Below, piece by piece: positions 45,101-54,777 of a stretch of DNA of 64,000 nucleotides. Each line of letters begins with the position of its first letter. Position 1 is the stretch's first letter. Source of the stretch: Gerris lacustris (lineage: Eukaryota > Arthropoda > Insecta > Hemiptera > Gerridae); assembly GCA_951217055.1 (NCBI GenBank), contig OX578286.1, positions 3,264,033 to 3,328,032 on the forward strand, read 5' to 3'. Both the position numbers and the translations under genes were made by a program. The notes under the pieces are model-generated. The model was not told the DNA's origin. It saw only the letters and a list, made by a program, of their open reading frames with translations, and did no database searches.

Positions 45101-46769
45101 AAGCAAGAAATGTAGCTAGAAAAATCTCCATCTTCCATTTGTTCCCTAAATTTCACAATTTTTTCTCATTTTTACCCAACGCTAATTAGAATAGATGTTC
45201 TCTTTTGAAGACACCTTTAATGGCAAAACTTAAATGCTATTTCTACCTCAGAGTAAGGAAGGGGTAGAGGGAATAATACTATAGAATCTGGGTCTCAAAA
45301 AGTGGTTCATTATGCTCTCCCCCTTTACTAAACCTCCCAAGCGGCAGTTTTGTGAAACAGTATCGATATCTCGATAAAAACTCAAAATTTATCTGATATC
45401 AGCTGATAAGAATAAGTGATATTTTCTTACGACATTTAATATTTTTATTTTTAATACAGTTTTCTTTATGAATATGTACTTGAATGTTTTTGTTGTTACC
45501 TTATTAACCCTGGAATACTAATGGTAATTGGATGGCTGGTATTACTAAACCTTCGTCAATTCGACTAACATAAGCAGATAATTTTTTTTTTGGGGGGGGG
45601 GGGGGGGGGTTGAAACTAGACTTTTATAAAGAGAAAACTATTAAGAACTCATTATTATTTTCTTTAATTGAGATACACAAACATTTGATGAAAAATAAGT
45701 TAGTAGAAACATCAGAATAATGTGAAATTAAGTGAACCCAGGCCAAAAGCCCTAGGCCCTATGCTAAATGCTTCAGGCCCCAAGTTACCGGCCACTGGTG
45801 TCTGGCCCAAGGCTAATTACCCTAGGCCCATTGCCCCAGGCTATAGGCTCATTCAATGACCAATTAATTCCCTACGTTTATCACTAAACGTTAGTCGAAT
45901 CGACGAAGTAGCTTTGACGGGAATTTGCCAGAAAACGAGTGTATGCTCAAAAGGACTACTACTGCTACACTGGCAGGTGTGTTACTAACCAGTGCAAGCA
46001 CTGCTGAAGGATGGGGTACCCATCACCATCACATAAGAGCGTGGAAGGTTAAGGTTTAAACTGTGCTCGTCGATTTGACTACCATTAGCATTCCAGGGTT
46101 AATTATCTAAAGGCTATAACGTCATTAATAAACGTGTAACAGTTCCTAGAAACAATCTTCTTTGAGTGGGGTATCAAATAACTGCTACTGATAAGGATTT
46201 GTTGACAAGCGTCTGTGGGGATGGAAGAACAAGGAATAGACCAATAAGACAAGGACCAGTGGCCATGTGATCACTTTAGTTGGGATTGAGCTCGCTTGAG
46301 AGGTTTAGTATAGGGGTGTAGCATAATGAACCACTTTTCAAATCGCATTGCTCCCTCTGCCCCTTCCTTGCTCTGATATTTCTACAGTAAACTTGCCAGA
46401 ATATCCACAATTCACAAAGCTTATTTGTGAAAACTTTTGAATATATTTGTTATAAAGCTATGTGCATCGATTATCTCTCGACTCTTTTAGAATTTGATAA
46501 AGCATATACATTATTTTGTAGCGTCTAAAAAGCATAATGAAATGAACTTTTTATTTCATAAAATTATTATAATTTTTTGTTTATTTTCTGTTCTTAGGTA
46601 TTATCAAAGAGTTAGAGAACGTCCATCTATGATTTTCATCGTGCCGACGATGATGTACCACATTAAAACACTTATCGGTGTTAAAGTACTTGCAGCCATC
46701 GGTGGCGTTGCACTGCTTGCCACTATCGGCACCGCTATATACTTCGCAAGAAAAGCGTCATCGGGATAA
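31695..46769 (+). CDS. GDAP1: Ganglioside-induced differentiation-associated protein 1 (six exons)
   Basis: GDAP1 is a GST-like, tail-anchored protein of the mitochondrial outer membrane that affects fission, redox balance and organelle contacts. Coding exons: 31695-31763, 35646-35838, 37454-37636, 40781-40978, 44047-44185 and 46598-46769, summing to 954 nt (317 aa plus stop), with frames joining at every junction. Visible features: a thioredoxin-fold GST-N region (LLLYLHGYSFYAQR, NPRGEVPVLKDG, IVDYLEDNF); the GDAP1-specific helical insert (YRDILLSKAEKHDENH); GST-C (TDNFTLADIYLSVLLERL); and a C-terminal membrane anchor at about 291-310 followed by ARKASSG. Length is slightly below the human 358. 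The introns (1.6-3.9 kb) are mostly transposons. The start is the first ATG of the ATGATG pair at 31695. Family assignment is firm; splice sites are inferred from GT/AG and frame. Confidence 0.92.
31921..32539. other. GDAP1 intron 1, left part
   Basis: AT-rich intronic sequence; no exon or transposon end was recognised. Confidence 0.4.
32540..32850 (+). repeat. Interspersed repeat with 3' ACATACATAC tail
   Basis: It contains CCATCTTGTGCTGCCCGC, a duplicated CATCCAAACTAATCGTGTAT segment, CAATTCAATCGGTTGAGAAT and an ACATACATAC-type tail; typical in form of arthropod retroposed repeats. Confidence 0.45.
32899..33405 (+). mobile_element. Possible solo LTR (tentative)
   Basis: It starts TGTAACCCTTCTGAAAC, has a TATA box (CTTTATATAAATAC) near 33155, and is followed by TTGGCGTCGGG, which resembles a retroviral-type primer-binding site. 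No second LTR or coding region was found, and the ends are uncertain. Confidence 0.2.
33541..33742. repeat. Tandem duplication of about 110 bp
   Basis: The block containing AATGAATAAGGAGCTCCTTC, then TTAAAGTTCCTTGTGTTTTT, occurs twice, nearly identical, at about 33541-33636 and 33650-33742 in GDAP1 intron 1. Confidence 0.8.
34210..35003 (+). mobile_element. PIF/Harbinger-type MITE, copy B
   Basis: Same element and orientation as 303-1130, including the VWVKDWIARRELGT transposase remnant. The left end AGGCGGAAATAGACATGC is intact; the right end stops at CATGTGTAT, lacking the last 9 bp. It sits in GDAP1 intron 1. Confidence 0.75.
35388..35648 (+). repeat. 30-bp tandem array spanning the GDAP1 exon 2 splice acceptor
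   Basis: Units of the form CTGTTAATATTCATTCTAGG + TATGGTTTAA repeat with exact 30-bp spacing; their AG dinucleotides end at 35435, 35465, 35495, 35525, 35555, 35585, 35615 and 35645. The last AG is the acceptor that joins exon 1 to exon 2 in frame. Two related but degenerate units lie at about 33352-33400. Confidence 0.9.
35646..35838 (+). CDS. GDAP1: GDAP1 coding exon 2
   Basis: It starts VMVALFEKKLSYQP after the acceptor at 35644-35645 and ends in NFSN plus one base before GTTAGT. It completes the thioredoxin fold. The acceptor belongs to the last unit of the 30-bp array at 35388-35648. Confidence 0.88.
35956..36954. mobile_element. MITE-like element with AGRCCGTCCGCACA ends in GDAP1 intron 2
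   Basis: The left end AAGGCCGTCCGCACATGGGG, then CGATACAACAGCAATAC, is mirrored at the right (GTATTGCTGTTGTATCG to CGGACGGTCT). It contains a 28-bp direct duplication (GGGGACCACCAATGGGGCGA) near 36028 and 36056 and a nested inverted copy of the ACTTCTTTAGA doublet junction (36600-36668). Target duplication is unclear. Confidence 0.65.
37454..37636 (+). CDS. GDAP1: GDAP1 coding exon 3
   Basis: The acceptor is TTGTTTTCAG and the donor GTAACT. It encodes STPRLIPIDQGNEVKQ through ISPIRALMK, matching the segment of human GDAP1 with YYREL-type and CILHPEL-type motifs. Confidence 0.88.
38391..39176. mobile_element. Element with ATTGAAGCGAGCGTA inverted ends
   Basis: It is inserted in the body of copy E: sequence common to other copies (CATTCATTTTCTACTATTTA and TTAAGTTGCAATCTTTAC) is split around it. 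ATTGAAGCGAGCGTA near the left end is mirrored exactly by TACGCTCGCTTCAAT at the right. Fragments occur at 14605, 26376, 27225 and 44190. It contains a GACA microsatellite. Confidence 0.65.
39057..39124. repeat. (GACA)n microsatellite
   Basis: About 17 perfect GACA units within the preceding element. Confidence 0.95.
39362..40045 (+). repeat. Stem-loop minisatellite element, copy F
   Basis: The head units include TTGATTCC (39416-39423) paired with GGAATCAA (39439-39446) around TGAGGCAAAGCCAAA, and TTAATTCCC paired with GGGATTAA. Inside the body, 39720-39779 is repeated exactly as 39780-39839. Confidence 0.75.
40062..40710 (+). repeat. Stem-loop minisatellite element, copy G
   Basis: The head contains the 36-bp unit GAGGCGCAGCTGAGGGAAAA + ACTCTAATTAGCTCCC in about four tandem copies (40138-40265). 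The body ends CTGGAGATAA. Copies E, F and G stand in a row and fill most of GDAP1 intron 3. Confidence 0.75.
40781..40978 (+). CDS. GDAP1: GDAP1 coding exon 4
   Basis: It follows GTTTGTTCAG and ends before GTACGT. It encodes GDGRNGEKLREYAEKYPQYR to VEQQLSTVR, the family-specific helical insertion of GDAP1-type GSTs. Confidence 0.88.
41528..42106. mobile_element. 579-bp foldback MITE, copy 1
   Basis: The ends are TAGTCCAGGAGATAGCGTGC and its complement, and inversion symmetry extends through most of the element (for example ATGGTGGACAATGTGATTTT mirrored as AACACATTGTCCACCATAAT). A copy of the same length lies at 54199-54777. It is located in GDAP1 intron 4. Confidence 0.85.
42194..42535. mobile_element. 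Decayed pogo-like element, second copy
   Basis: TTAGAGTCTCATTAATCCAG at the left and a mirrored GGTAATCCAGACC-type right end correspond to the element at 1897-2663 in reverse, including AACGGAATCAGTTTTAAAAT. It is shorter and more diverged. Confidence 0.6.
42646..43705. mobile_element. AGGTTTGTTCCAACC-ended element (1060 bp)
   Basis: AGGTTTGTTCCAACC begins the left end and its complement GGTTGGAACAAACCT closes the right. A shorter relative is at 48088-48508. It seems to contain a further insertion near 42950 (CAGGGCCTGATTTAGG, a hAT-like end). The 154-codon open frame inside it has no recognisable product. Confidence 0.7.
44047..44185 (+). CDS. GDAP1: GDAP1 coding exon 5
   Basis: The acceptor is GGTTTCAG and the donor GTATGT. 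It encodes EDWLITDNFTLADIYLSVL, the conserved core of the GST-C domain. Confidence 0.88.
44190..44800 (+). repeat. Interspersed repeat block with tRNA B-box-like end
   Basis: The first 100 bp relate to the ATTGAAGCGAGC family (GCATTCTGTCTGTCAGTAAC). From 44310, TTTCTCATATAAAGAGAAAG, then TGGGCCGATTTTGACGAAAT and CCGTTTTCCCGGGAAAAA, form a repeat whose parts recur inverted at 23150 and 26150. It ends with GGGTTCGATTCCCCGCCC, a B-box-like sequence, suggesting a SINE-type or tRNA-derived tail, though no A box is clear. Confidence 0.5.
45508..46098. mobile_element. piggyBac-type non-autonomous element (591 bp)
   Basis: TTAA flanks both ends (45504-45507 and 46099-46102). The ends are CCCTGGAATACTAATGGT and its near-complement. 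CCCT-type termini with a TTAA target are diagnostic of piggyBac-like transposition. It has a G run near 45592 and lies in GDAP1 intron 5. Confidence 0.8.
46598..46769 (+). CDS. GDAP1: GDAP1 coding exon 6 and stop
   Basis: The acceptor is TTCTTAG. It encodes YYQRVRERPSMIFIVPTMMY and the C-terminal hydrophobic anchor, ending TAA. Confidence 0.9.
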
Positions 46770-48087
46770 AATTCCAAACACGTTAAACATTTTCTTTAGG
46801 TTTTATATTTTATTTTTCTTTTCAAAACTTTAGCGTTAGTTAGTTTTGTTTTCAAATGAGATGGTTAAGAACTCTTTCATAGTGAATTAGAAATTAAGAT
46901 AATTTTATTAATTATTAAGAAAAAAAAAAAAACTCAAAATTGAATATTGAAAATATTAATTTTGACTACTACTAAAAGTCGACCAAGAAGTCATGGAAAT
47001 GTGAGGAGTGCGCTTGTGTCGTTGTTTTGGTGCCATGTATAGTCAGGTTTTAATAAAATAGACCACTGTCAAAAAACTCAGTGTTGCTCTTTTGTTATTA
47101 AACATTTTTTTTTTTTTTTTTATAACTTCTAATAATAAGTTTTTAAAAAATAAATTTTTTGCAACAGGCTACACTGAACCTGATAAGAAATCACTAATAA
47201 TATACGATAATATCTTTATATTATTATTTATTAATTATTCATAATAATATTCTTTAAATCTAAATCGATTTTCTTCTTTCTTAATCTATTTTTTTCTTCC
47301 TCTTTATTTCTGAGTTATTTGGATTTAGGACAGTTGTGACTATAATTTGTACTGTATTAAAACAAACAAAACAGGAAACCTAACAGATTGGAAACCTTCC
47401 TGTTGTTATTCGTGAGATTTGACTTAACTGCGCATGTCATACAAACTAGAAATGGGTATTGTGTTAGCACCCGACTGTACTGACTTCGGCAATACTCGGA
47501 AGTTCCGACTTTAAACGAAGCTAAGCTTTCAGTTTCTCCCGTGTTCATGACTTCTTGGTCGATCTTTAGCCTTTAATATTTGATCTATACTTGTGAATTT
47601 TATACTTTAAACTTATATTTTTTTGAATTCACTATGAAATTGTATTTCTGTCGTCTTTTTTGCTCAAAATCATGTTTGAAGTTTTAAGGCTGGCTTGGTG
47701 ACTCAGGTTATCATTTTTATTTTATGTTTGAAAAAAAAAAAAAAGCTTTTATTTATTTATATTCCATATATTAATCGAATTAATAATTTTTTAAGAATTA
47801 AGAAAAAAAAAAATTAAAAACTCAATTATTAAAGCATTATATAATATTATGTATTTAATAATTCAATTATATAATGGACTACTCAATTTATCTTAAGTGC
47901 TTTAAAAAAAGATATTTTAATACAAATAATAATAATCTTTTACTGAAAGTTATTTTTATAAATTATTATTCCATCCATGGCTTTTAGCCAATTTCTATGT
48001 TAGTGTAATACTTGTAAAAAATAAGAGCGTTTAAAACATAATAATCTTATTTAAATTGATACTGACATTGGAATTAGTGGTTTCTTT
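46770..48087. other. GDAP1 3' region and AT-rich spacer
   Basis: It contains A/T runs. A segment at about 47347-47470 (AGGAAACCTAACAG and AACTGCGCATGTCATACAAA) is shared with the interior of the element at 48088-48508, indicating an older decayed relative. Confidence 0.45.
47052..47057 (+). terminator. Candidate polyadenylation signal of GDAP1
   Basis: AATAAA about 280 bp after the stop codon; plausible but unproven. Confidence 0.4.
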
Positions 48088-48508
48088 AGGTTTGTTCCAA
48101 CCTCGCTATTTGTATCGTCCCGCGGATCGTTCGGGAATCGTTTAGGACAGGTTTTATACGCATGCGCTAACATTGTACTGTAATAAAATCATGTCAGGTT
48201 GGAACGAGTTTAGGACTATTATTCGCACTGTATTAAAAACATTAAGGAAACCTAACAGTTAGGAAACCTTCCTGTTGATATTTGTAATTATTGACATAAC
48301 TGCGCATGTCATACAAACCAGTACATGGTATTGTCAGAGGATCGTTGGGATCGTACAGTGAACGGTTCGCAAACGATCCCTGCCGGGGTTGGAACAGTTT
48401 CGTGTACGGTACGAAACACTGTCCCAAGTCAGCTTGGAACGGCTTTTATCTACTGCGCATGCCGGTGACGATCCCGCGGACGGTACAATGCTCGGTTGGA
48501 ACAAACCT
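48088..48508. mobile_element. AGGTTTGTTCCAACC-ended element (421 bp)
   Basis: The ends match those at 42646-43705; the interior is GC-richer with GATCGTTGGGATCGTACAGT and CGATCCCGCGGACGGTAC motifs in both orientations. Open frames inside are by-products of the repeat. Confidence 0.7.
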
Positions 48509-48529
48509 TTTATTATTAATTTTGCTTCC

Positions 48530-48660
48530 GAGTTTACCGAAGGTAGCGGAAGCAAAGTGATAGTTTTGAAGATTGCATTTATGTCCCTGGATTTATAAAT
48601 TTCTAGACAGTTTGAGACAGATTTTTGGGTCTAATGTCTTATCTGTTGTTCAGCATTTTG
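48530..48660 (+). repeat. Interspersed repeat fragment
   Basis: TTTTGCTTCCGAGTTTACCG and the following AGCGGAAGCAAAGTGATAG match the start of the repeat at 13664. Confidence 0.5.
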
Positions 48661-50300
48661 GCAAACCATCATTACTTAAATACCACTCTGCTCATTTAGT
48701 TGGTAGGTAATTATACTATTCTGCAAAAAAAGCTTCAGAATGAAAATGTCCTTTTCTGAAGTATATGTTCTGTTTTCCCGGAAAATGAGCCTAAAGTTTG
48801 GAAAAATTGTATTTTTTTTTGGTTTTTGAATCACATTTTTGCTAAAAAAAAAAAATTTTGTAAGTAAAATAAATATTGGGCGTTTGAATATCTTTAACCC
48901 TTTCGGCACTGTAGACGTCTATGGACGTAATTAGCAAGTGCCTTAATTAGACTGTAAACGTCTATGGACGTAATCAAAAAGTGCCTTCCACAGCCTACAT
49001 ACGTCTATAGACATTTTGAGGTTTTCTTATGTATGTTTTCAAATTGATGCCTTCCTTGACGTTGCACGTGACTCCTAACGCCATCTATCGGAACTAGAAT
49101 GATGTACAATGGTAAATAATAGGCTCACTAGGTGCCGCTGAGGTTAATATTTCTCAGAGAATAAAATGAAAGGGGTTGCAACTCTAGCAGGGCGGGTGAC
49201 TCATATTACTTGAGCCGGCACCGCGTAATATTTTTTAAGGCCAAATGAGGTCAGCGAAGGTCAAAGTCTATTGTACCTTCTTACGTTCAACCTTTTAGGG
49301 GTTCCCCTTTTAGAAAAATTATCAATGTATTGCATAATATGAAATATGTCAAAAATAATTTATAAATAAAAAGTTATTTATATTATATATAAATAATATA
49401 AAAGAATACCAGTTATTCATAAAGTGTACATTACTTTTAATTTTTATATGTATATACAGAATTACAAATTATTAAATTAACATCTAAAATGAATTAAAAA
49501 TAAAAAAATAATTATAGATGAATGTAAAAAAGTAATAAAACAAGAACTATCCTAATATGATAAAAAATGTAGGAGATATAAAATAAATAGTGTGAAAGTG
49601 TTGAAGAATGGATAGTTTTGTGTGAGGGTTGAAACGACTCAGGCTGGGGAAGGCCGGTCTGAAAATACGGCCCCGTCTGTGGAAGTCCACTTTTGATTTC
49701 TACCTCAGTACTGAAAGGGTTAAACTATGGAGAGCACAAATCTAAAGTAAATTAAAAATCTGCTGACCTTACTTTTTTAAGAAAATTGAAAAATAAGAAT
49801 ATAAAATTTTGATTTTTATAATATTGAGTCTTTGTATTTCTTTAATTTTTCAGTTATATATCCAATGTTTTGTATTTTTTCTGATTTTTACTATTTATTT
49901 GACCGAGAGGGGTGGGTGCACAAGAAACATTTAGGAAATACTAGTATTCATGTCATATACTTATTTTGATGAGTAGAAATTACGTTCTAAACCACCCCCC
50001 CCCCCTGGTCACATAATATATTAAAGAAATACAAAGACTCGATATAAGGAAAAATTGATTTTTTTAAAATATTTTTTGACTTTAGATTCGTGCTCTTCAT
50101 GATTTGAAGATATTCAAACGTCTAATATATATTTTTTTGTGCGAAAAATTGAGTCAAAAACTCCAAAAACACAATTTTTCCGAACTTAAGGCACATTTTC
50201 CGGGAAAACTGTAGAAAGAAATTTTGACTTCAGATTGGGATTCAGCAACCTCGAAAAACATGAAGATCAGATACAATTTTCTTGGAGCCCTAAAGTTCGT
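48660..50300. repeat. Old long inverted repeat split by a piggyBac-type element
   Basis: GGGCGTTTGAATATCTT at 48879 is mirrored by AAGATATTCAAACGTC at 50106. TATGGAGAGCACAAATCTAA after the inner element is mirrored near 50085, and ATTTTCCGGGAAAAC-type sequence near 48775 reappears near 50196. The inner element is 48898-49719. Confidence 0.5.
48898..49719. mobile_element. piggyBac-type non-autonomous element (822 bp)
   Basis: TTAA at 48894-48897 and 49720-49723. The ends are CCCTTTCGGCACTG and (complement) CCCTTTCAGTACTG. The left end carries repeated AGACGTCTATGGACGTAAT units. It has no transposase frame. Confidence 0.8.
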
Positions 50301-50591
50301 TAAATTTTGCAGAGCAGTGTTATTAGCCCAATGTGTGTCCTATAGTAATTTAAACCTTCTACACCCATTCCCTTCCTCTTCTATCATGCCCTTTTTAGGG
50401 TTTCGTAGGTCATCTTCGAAACCCTTATGTTGAGGATGATGTGTCTGTCTGTCTGCCGAACTTTGGTTCATATTCCCTCTGAACCGTTCATGCTATAAAT
50501 GTAAAAGTTTAAAATACTGGTGTAACTTTTTGACTCACCAATAGGAAAAATATTGAGGTGCACATACCTAGTGTGCAAAAATGAGCAAAGC

Positions 50592-50623
<32 letters not shown>

Positions 50624-51504
50624 TCAAGATGGGTATCAAATAAAGAGGAGATTACAAATATATATGACTTGTGTAGATAAATATTATTGCGTTACTTTTT
50701 ATCAGCCTATTGTAAGAGACTTTTGTGTTTATACTTCATTGGGTTTGGCAAACCATCAATTTTATCATCTACATATTTGTTAAATTAAGGTGTTGATAAG
50801 CCATATAGAGAAGTTTTGATTTTAGTCTAGTCTGTTCAAAAACAAAACAAATAAATTTTCTTTCTTAAATTTATATTAACCCATTGAATGCGTAATCCAA
50901 TTTATGAACCTACCTTAGTGACTGAATAAAATTTACACAATTTTAAATTTTAAAAATTAATTTAAAAAAAAAATGTTTTGATCCCCCTGTGGATACAAAC
51001 ATGAGCGGGCCTGACGGAGCCTTGCAAGATGGTTCTTCTCGAGGCACGGTGAATAGAGCTACAGAGGGCTGAAAGGGAGGGCTTGGATCCACCCGCCAGG
51101 CGCGTTAGCACGGCATGGATCCATTTCTTGTGGGCCCACTCTCTTGTGGATCCATTTCTTGTAAGGCCACTTCTTGTGGCCGCCCAACTTATACAATATT
51201 TTCTTTCGAGAGACAGAGGTACTTTATGATACAAACAATATGCTTATTTAAGATGTTGCATTTCTTTGAACCCTTAATAAATGGAATTTAATTTAATTTA
51301 CAGAAATACAACTTTATTCACCTATTTATCGTATCTTATGACTTTATATAGTTATGATCATAATTGTCTACATAATCTTTCTCAGAATTTTATTATTAAT
51401 AGTAATATGTATTGTTGTTGTTTTTTTTTACATTAGTAAATTAATAATTTACAAAATACTCCATCAATGATCTTAATAAATAATATTTAATAGAAATAAA
51501 CAAA
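50301..51504. other. Intergenic with a GC-rich island
   Basis: Interspersed-repeat remnants (TTTCGTAGGTCATCTTCGAA near 50400), a T run near 50600, and a GC-rich island at about 50995-51190 with a duplicated GTGGATCCATTTCTTGT segment. The island resembles transposon-derived sequence but was not identified. No gene was seen. Confidence 0.4.
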
Positions 51505-51997
51505 TAGTCAGGGTGCCCATAGGCAAAAAAGTAACTTATACATACTCTTTCCAAACCTTTTTGTATGGCTTGTTTAGGCCAAATCTGACACCGTTTTCCT
51601 CTGTGACTTTTTTTTTAGTTTTGGGGCGTTTTTTTTTTTATTTAATCTTGAGAAAATCAGCTGGTTATTAGTAATTAATTAGTATTAGTTCATATTAATG
51701 AATATCCATTATTAATATTTAAAATTAATTAATATCATTAATTAATAACTGGCTGATTTTCTCAAGATACATTATTTGAACCCTATAAATCAACATTTTA
51801 ATATTGTCTGACGCAGAACTTTTTCCGATTTTCTAGTCTGACGCGTCAAAATTTTAGGATTCAAATAAAAAGAAAACGCCCCAAAACTAAAAAAAGTCAC
51901 AGAGGAAAACGGTGTCAGATTTGGCCTAAACAAGCCATACAAAAAGGTTTGGAAAGAGTATGTATAAGTTACTTTTTTGCCTATGGGCACCCTGACT
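51505..51997. mobile_element. Foldback MITE (493 bp)
   Basis: TAGTCAGGGTGCCCATAGGC and its complement form the ends, and inversion symmetry runs for more than 150 bp on each side (GGCCAAATCTGACACCG mirrored as CGGTGTCAGATTTGGCC). Confidence 0.85.
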
Positions 51998-52048
51998 AAA
52001 ATTATAAAAGAAACAGCTTAAATTTAGTGACACTAAGTCTTACAATTA

Positions 52049-52263
52049 CAGTTTGCCAATTTGAGTTGTGATTTTTGAGTGTTGGAAAATCTGAAAAATT
52101 AAGGTGGGGGAACCAATGAGAGGTGAGAATTTTTAATTCTAGATCAGGCCAACTAGACAAACACAAATATCACTGGCCCCACCCCTCACACAGGCCTAGT
52201 GGCTTTATTTTTTTCCTCATTTAGTTTGGTTAATCTGAGTGTCAAAAATCACAACTTGTACTG
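52049..52263 (-). mobile_element. Core-sharing MITE, member 1 (215 bp)
   Basis: The ends are CAGTTTGCCAATTTGAGTTG and (complement) CAGTACAAGTTGTGATTT. The interior, on the - strand, contains AAAATAAAGCCACTAGGCCT and GTTGGCCTGATC, the same core as the elements at 52803 and 62669. Confidence 0.65.
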
Positions 52264-52267
52264 TGCA

Positions 52268-52432
52268 TACTGTAGAATTGATTTTTTTACAGAGTGGGGA
52301 AAATGAAAGTAGAGCCAATAAGTGATTAAGATTTGGAAATTTGACTTTCTAGATGTCCAGCTCTTATCAACTTCCCACCCATTTGTTTTTCATTTTTCAC
52401 ACGCTGTCAAAAATCAATTCTAACTTTAAGAT
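52268..52432. mobile_element. Core-sharing MITE, member 2 (partial)
   Basis: GAATTGATTTTTTTACAGAG at the left is mirrored by GCTGTCAAAAATCAATTC. The inner GTGGGGAAAATGAAAG and AGAGCCAATAAG correspond to the family core edge. Confidence 0.5.
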
Positions 52433-52802
52433 GGTATATATATAATTTGAATTATTATTTTTTCATGATTACTTTTCTATGAATGATATATAAGATCAAT
52501 ATGAAGCCTATCTATTTTTTTTAAGTGTTTTAAAGAACTTTTCTTTTATATTTATCTGTTTAAACTAGTAAAATCTGTTTAATTATGTAAAAAAAGATCA
52601 TTATATATTTTTTTTTTTTTTTGTAGATAAAGATTTTTTTTTTAAATTTTGTTTGGCATTATTCTTTATTTTCCCCTAAATTTCAATTAGTTGGTATGAT
52701 CTCAAAAATGGTATGATCTCCCTGTGATTGATTTATGATAGTAATGATAGTGTGATGTAATTCATAGCTGATCTATCAACACTGTGTGCACCAAAAAACT
52801 TA

Positions 52803-53075
52803 CAGTCTTCGCACAACTAGAGTCGACGCGTTGACAGCGCGGGAAATTGAGTGACACACAGATTGGCCAACCTCTCTGGGGGAAAAAATAAAGCCACTAC
52901 GAAGCCTTCTTATACTGTTATCCAGAGGGCCTCTCCCCTCCACTAGAGACATTTATCTTTGCCTAGTTGGCCCGACCTTTTGTCCGGGAAAATCTCAAGC
53001 TCTCATTGGCTCGTCCCCCCTTTTGCTAGTTTTTCCCGTGCTGTCAACGCGTCGACTCTAGTTGTGCGAAGACTG
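52803..53075 (+). mobile_element. Core-sharing MITE, member 3 (273 bp, young)
   Basis: Perfect inverted ends of at least 36 bp start CAGTCTTCGCACAACTAGAG and continue TCGACGCGTTGACAGC. TA flanks both ends (52801-52802 and 53076-53077). The core is GATTGGCCAACCTC, AAAATAAAGCCACTACG, CTAGTTGGCCCGACC. The perfect ends suggest recent movement; the TA target fits the Tc1/mariner superfamily. Confidence 0.85.
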
Positions 53076-53077
53076 TA

Positions 53078-54198
53078 GGTACATATTTTTGTTTCCTAGT
53101 CTACCTAGTTAGTGGAAGCATTGTGTTCACTTTTGATGGGTCAACATTTTTTCTCCTCCAAAATCAAAATTTCCACTCAAATTTTATGGTTTAGACCTTC
53201 CTGAATTGTGTCGGCCTGTGTCCACAAATATTTGCGACACACAGAGCTTCCACAATTTTCATCTGATTTTGATGGAATTTTCAGGAATTATGAGGGTTAG
53301 ACTCTAGATTTCTAGATGGTCCCCTATGAATTTAATTGTTTGTGAATCAATGGTAGCCTCTGTGCACCCTCCAAACGCCAATTTCTTGTGACCTAGTGAT
53401 CCAATTTAGCTCAAATTTGAAGGATGCCATATGAATTGCATCATGACCAGATCAGTGACGCAAATGTGACAATTTTTATCCGATTTTTGATGGAATATCC
53501 AGGGGATTGTGCAGGTTATACCCTATGTGCAATGTGCATACACAATCATAAAAATTCACCAAACATCAGTTTCTCAAAGTCTAATAAACTGATTTTGATC
53601 AAAATGCATTTTTTATTTTTTGAAGAAGCAAGTGCCACGCTAATTGGCAGTCCATTTTGTTTCTGTTCTTTTACTGATTTTACCATAAAACAGTATTAAA
53701 TTGATTCTCTGTATTTATCAAAAAATATATAGAAATAAAAAACCTTTTTGGTTTTGGTTAAATGGTTTGACAAATGGTGTATATATTTTATAAAAACAAA
53801 TATGGTAAACATAAACTTTATTTATATTTTATATAACCTGAAAACTTCACCTAAATTAATTGTTGAGTTGCACTCAGTATTATTTTGGATAAAGCTTGAT
53901 AAAGCCACTCCAATTGTAAAGTTGTGAATATCGTTTTTTACAATTTTTCACAAACAGAGAACAATTTAGAGGTACAAACAAAGGAAATTGAAAAAAAGAA
54001 CAAACTAAACTTTCAAGTTTATATTATTTTATTATTTGTAGAAAGAAAAAAAAAAAGAAAAATTATTTACATGAAGCGGTAACATTAACATTTTCCGTAC
54101 ACACTCAAACCACTAATGACTGTTTTAGTTTATTCCACTTTACCGAAATTGCAGAAGTTACGCTATGACTGTAAGTGAACTATTTTTTCAAGAGCTAA
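53078..54198. other. Intergenic, no gene seen
   Basis: Contains two related segments about 218 bp apart (TGATTTTGATGGAATTTTCA near 53265 and GATTTTTGATGGAATATCCA near 53482). Otherwise AT-rich with no recognised feature. Confidence 0.4.
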
Positions 54199-54777
54199 TA
54201 GTCCAGGAGATAGCGTGTAAAAAAGTGTCTGACCAACATCAAGCTAGAATTTTGTATACAAGTCAATCTTTTAGCGCCTTTTAAGAATATGTGGTCGGCT
54301 AAGTTCGTCTGCGGGACATAGCTTGGCAATAGGCGCTTGAAAAAAAAAAACCGGTGGAGAGCGGCCATGTCTCACCAATTATGGTGGACAATGTGATTTT
54401 CATGATCCTGAGTACAGAATTAGTCAGTAGACCAAAAATCAAGTCGATGTTATTTTCACACTCGATAGGTTAGTTATTCAAATATTACTAAAAATCAACG
54501 TGGTCATCTGTCAACGGACAAACTAACATCAACTTGATTTTAGGTTTACTAACTAATTCTGTACTCAGGATCATGAAAATCACATTGTCCACCAAAATTG
54601 GTGAGACATGGCCGCTCTCCACCGGTTTGTTTTTTTCAAATGCCTATTGCCAAGCTATGTCCCGCTGACGAACTAAGCCGACACCATATTCTTAAAAGGC
54701 GCTAAAAGATTGACTTGTATACAAAATTCTAGCTTGATGTTAGTCAGACACTTTTTTGCACGCTATCTCCTGGACTA
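54199..54777. mobile_element. 579-bp foldback MITE, copy 2
   Basis: Same ends, length and near-identical sequence as 41528-42106. Confidence 0.85.

Noticed and set aside
51000..51234. GC-rich block with a 90-codon minus-strand frame
   Set aside because: Contains internal duplications (GTGGATCCATTTCTTG) and no recognisable protein; probably repeat-derived.
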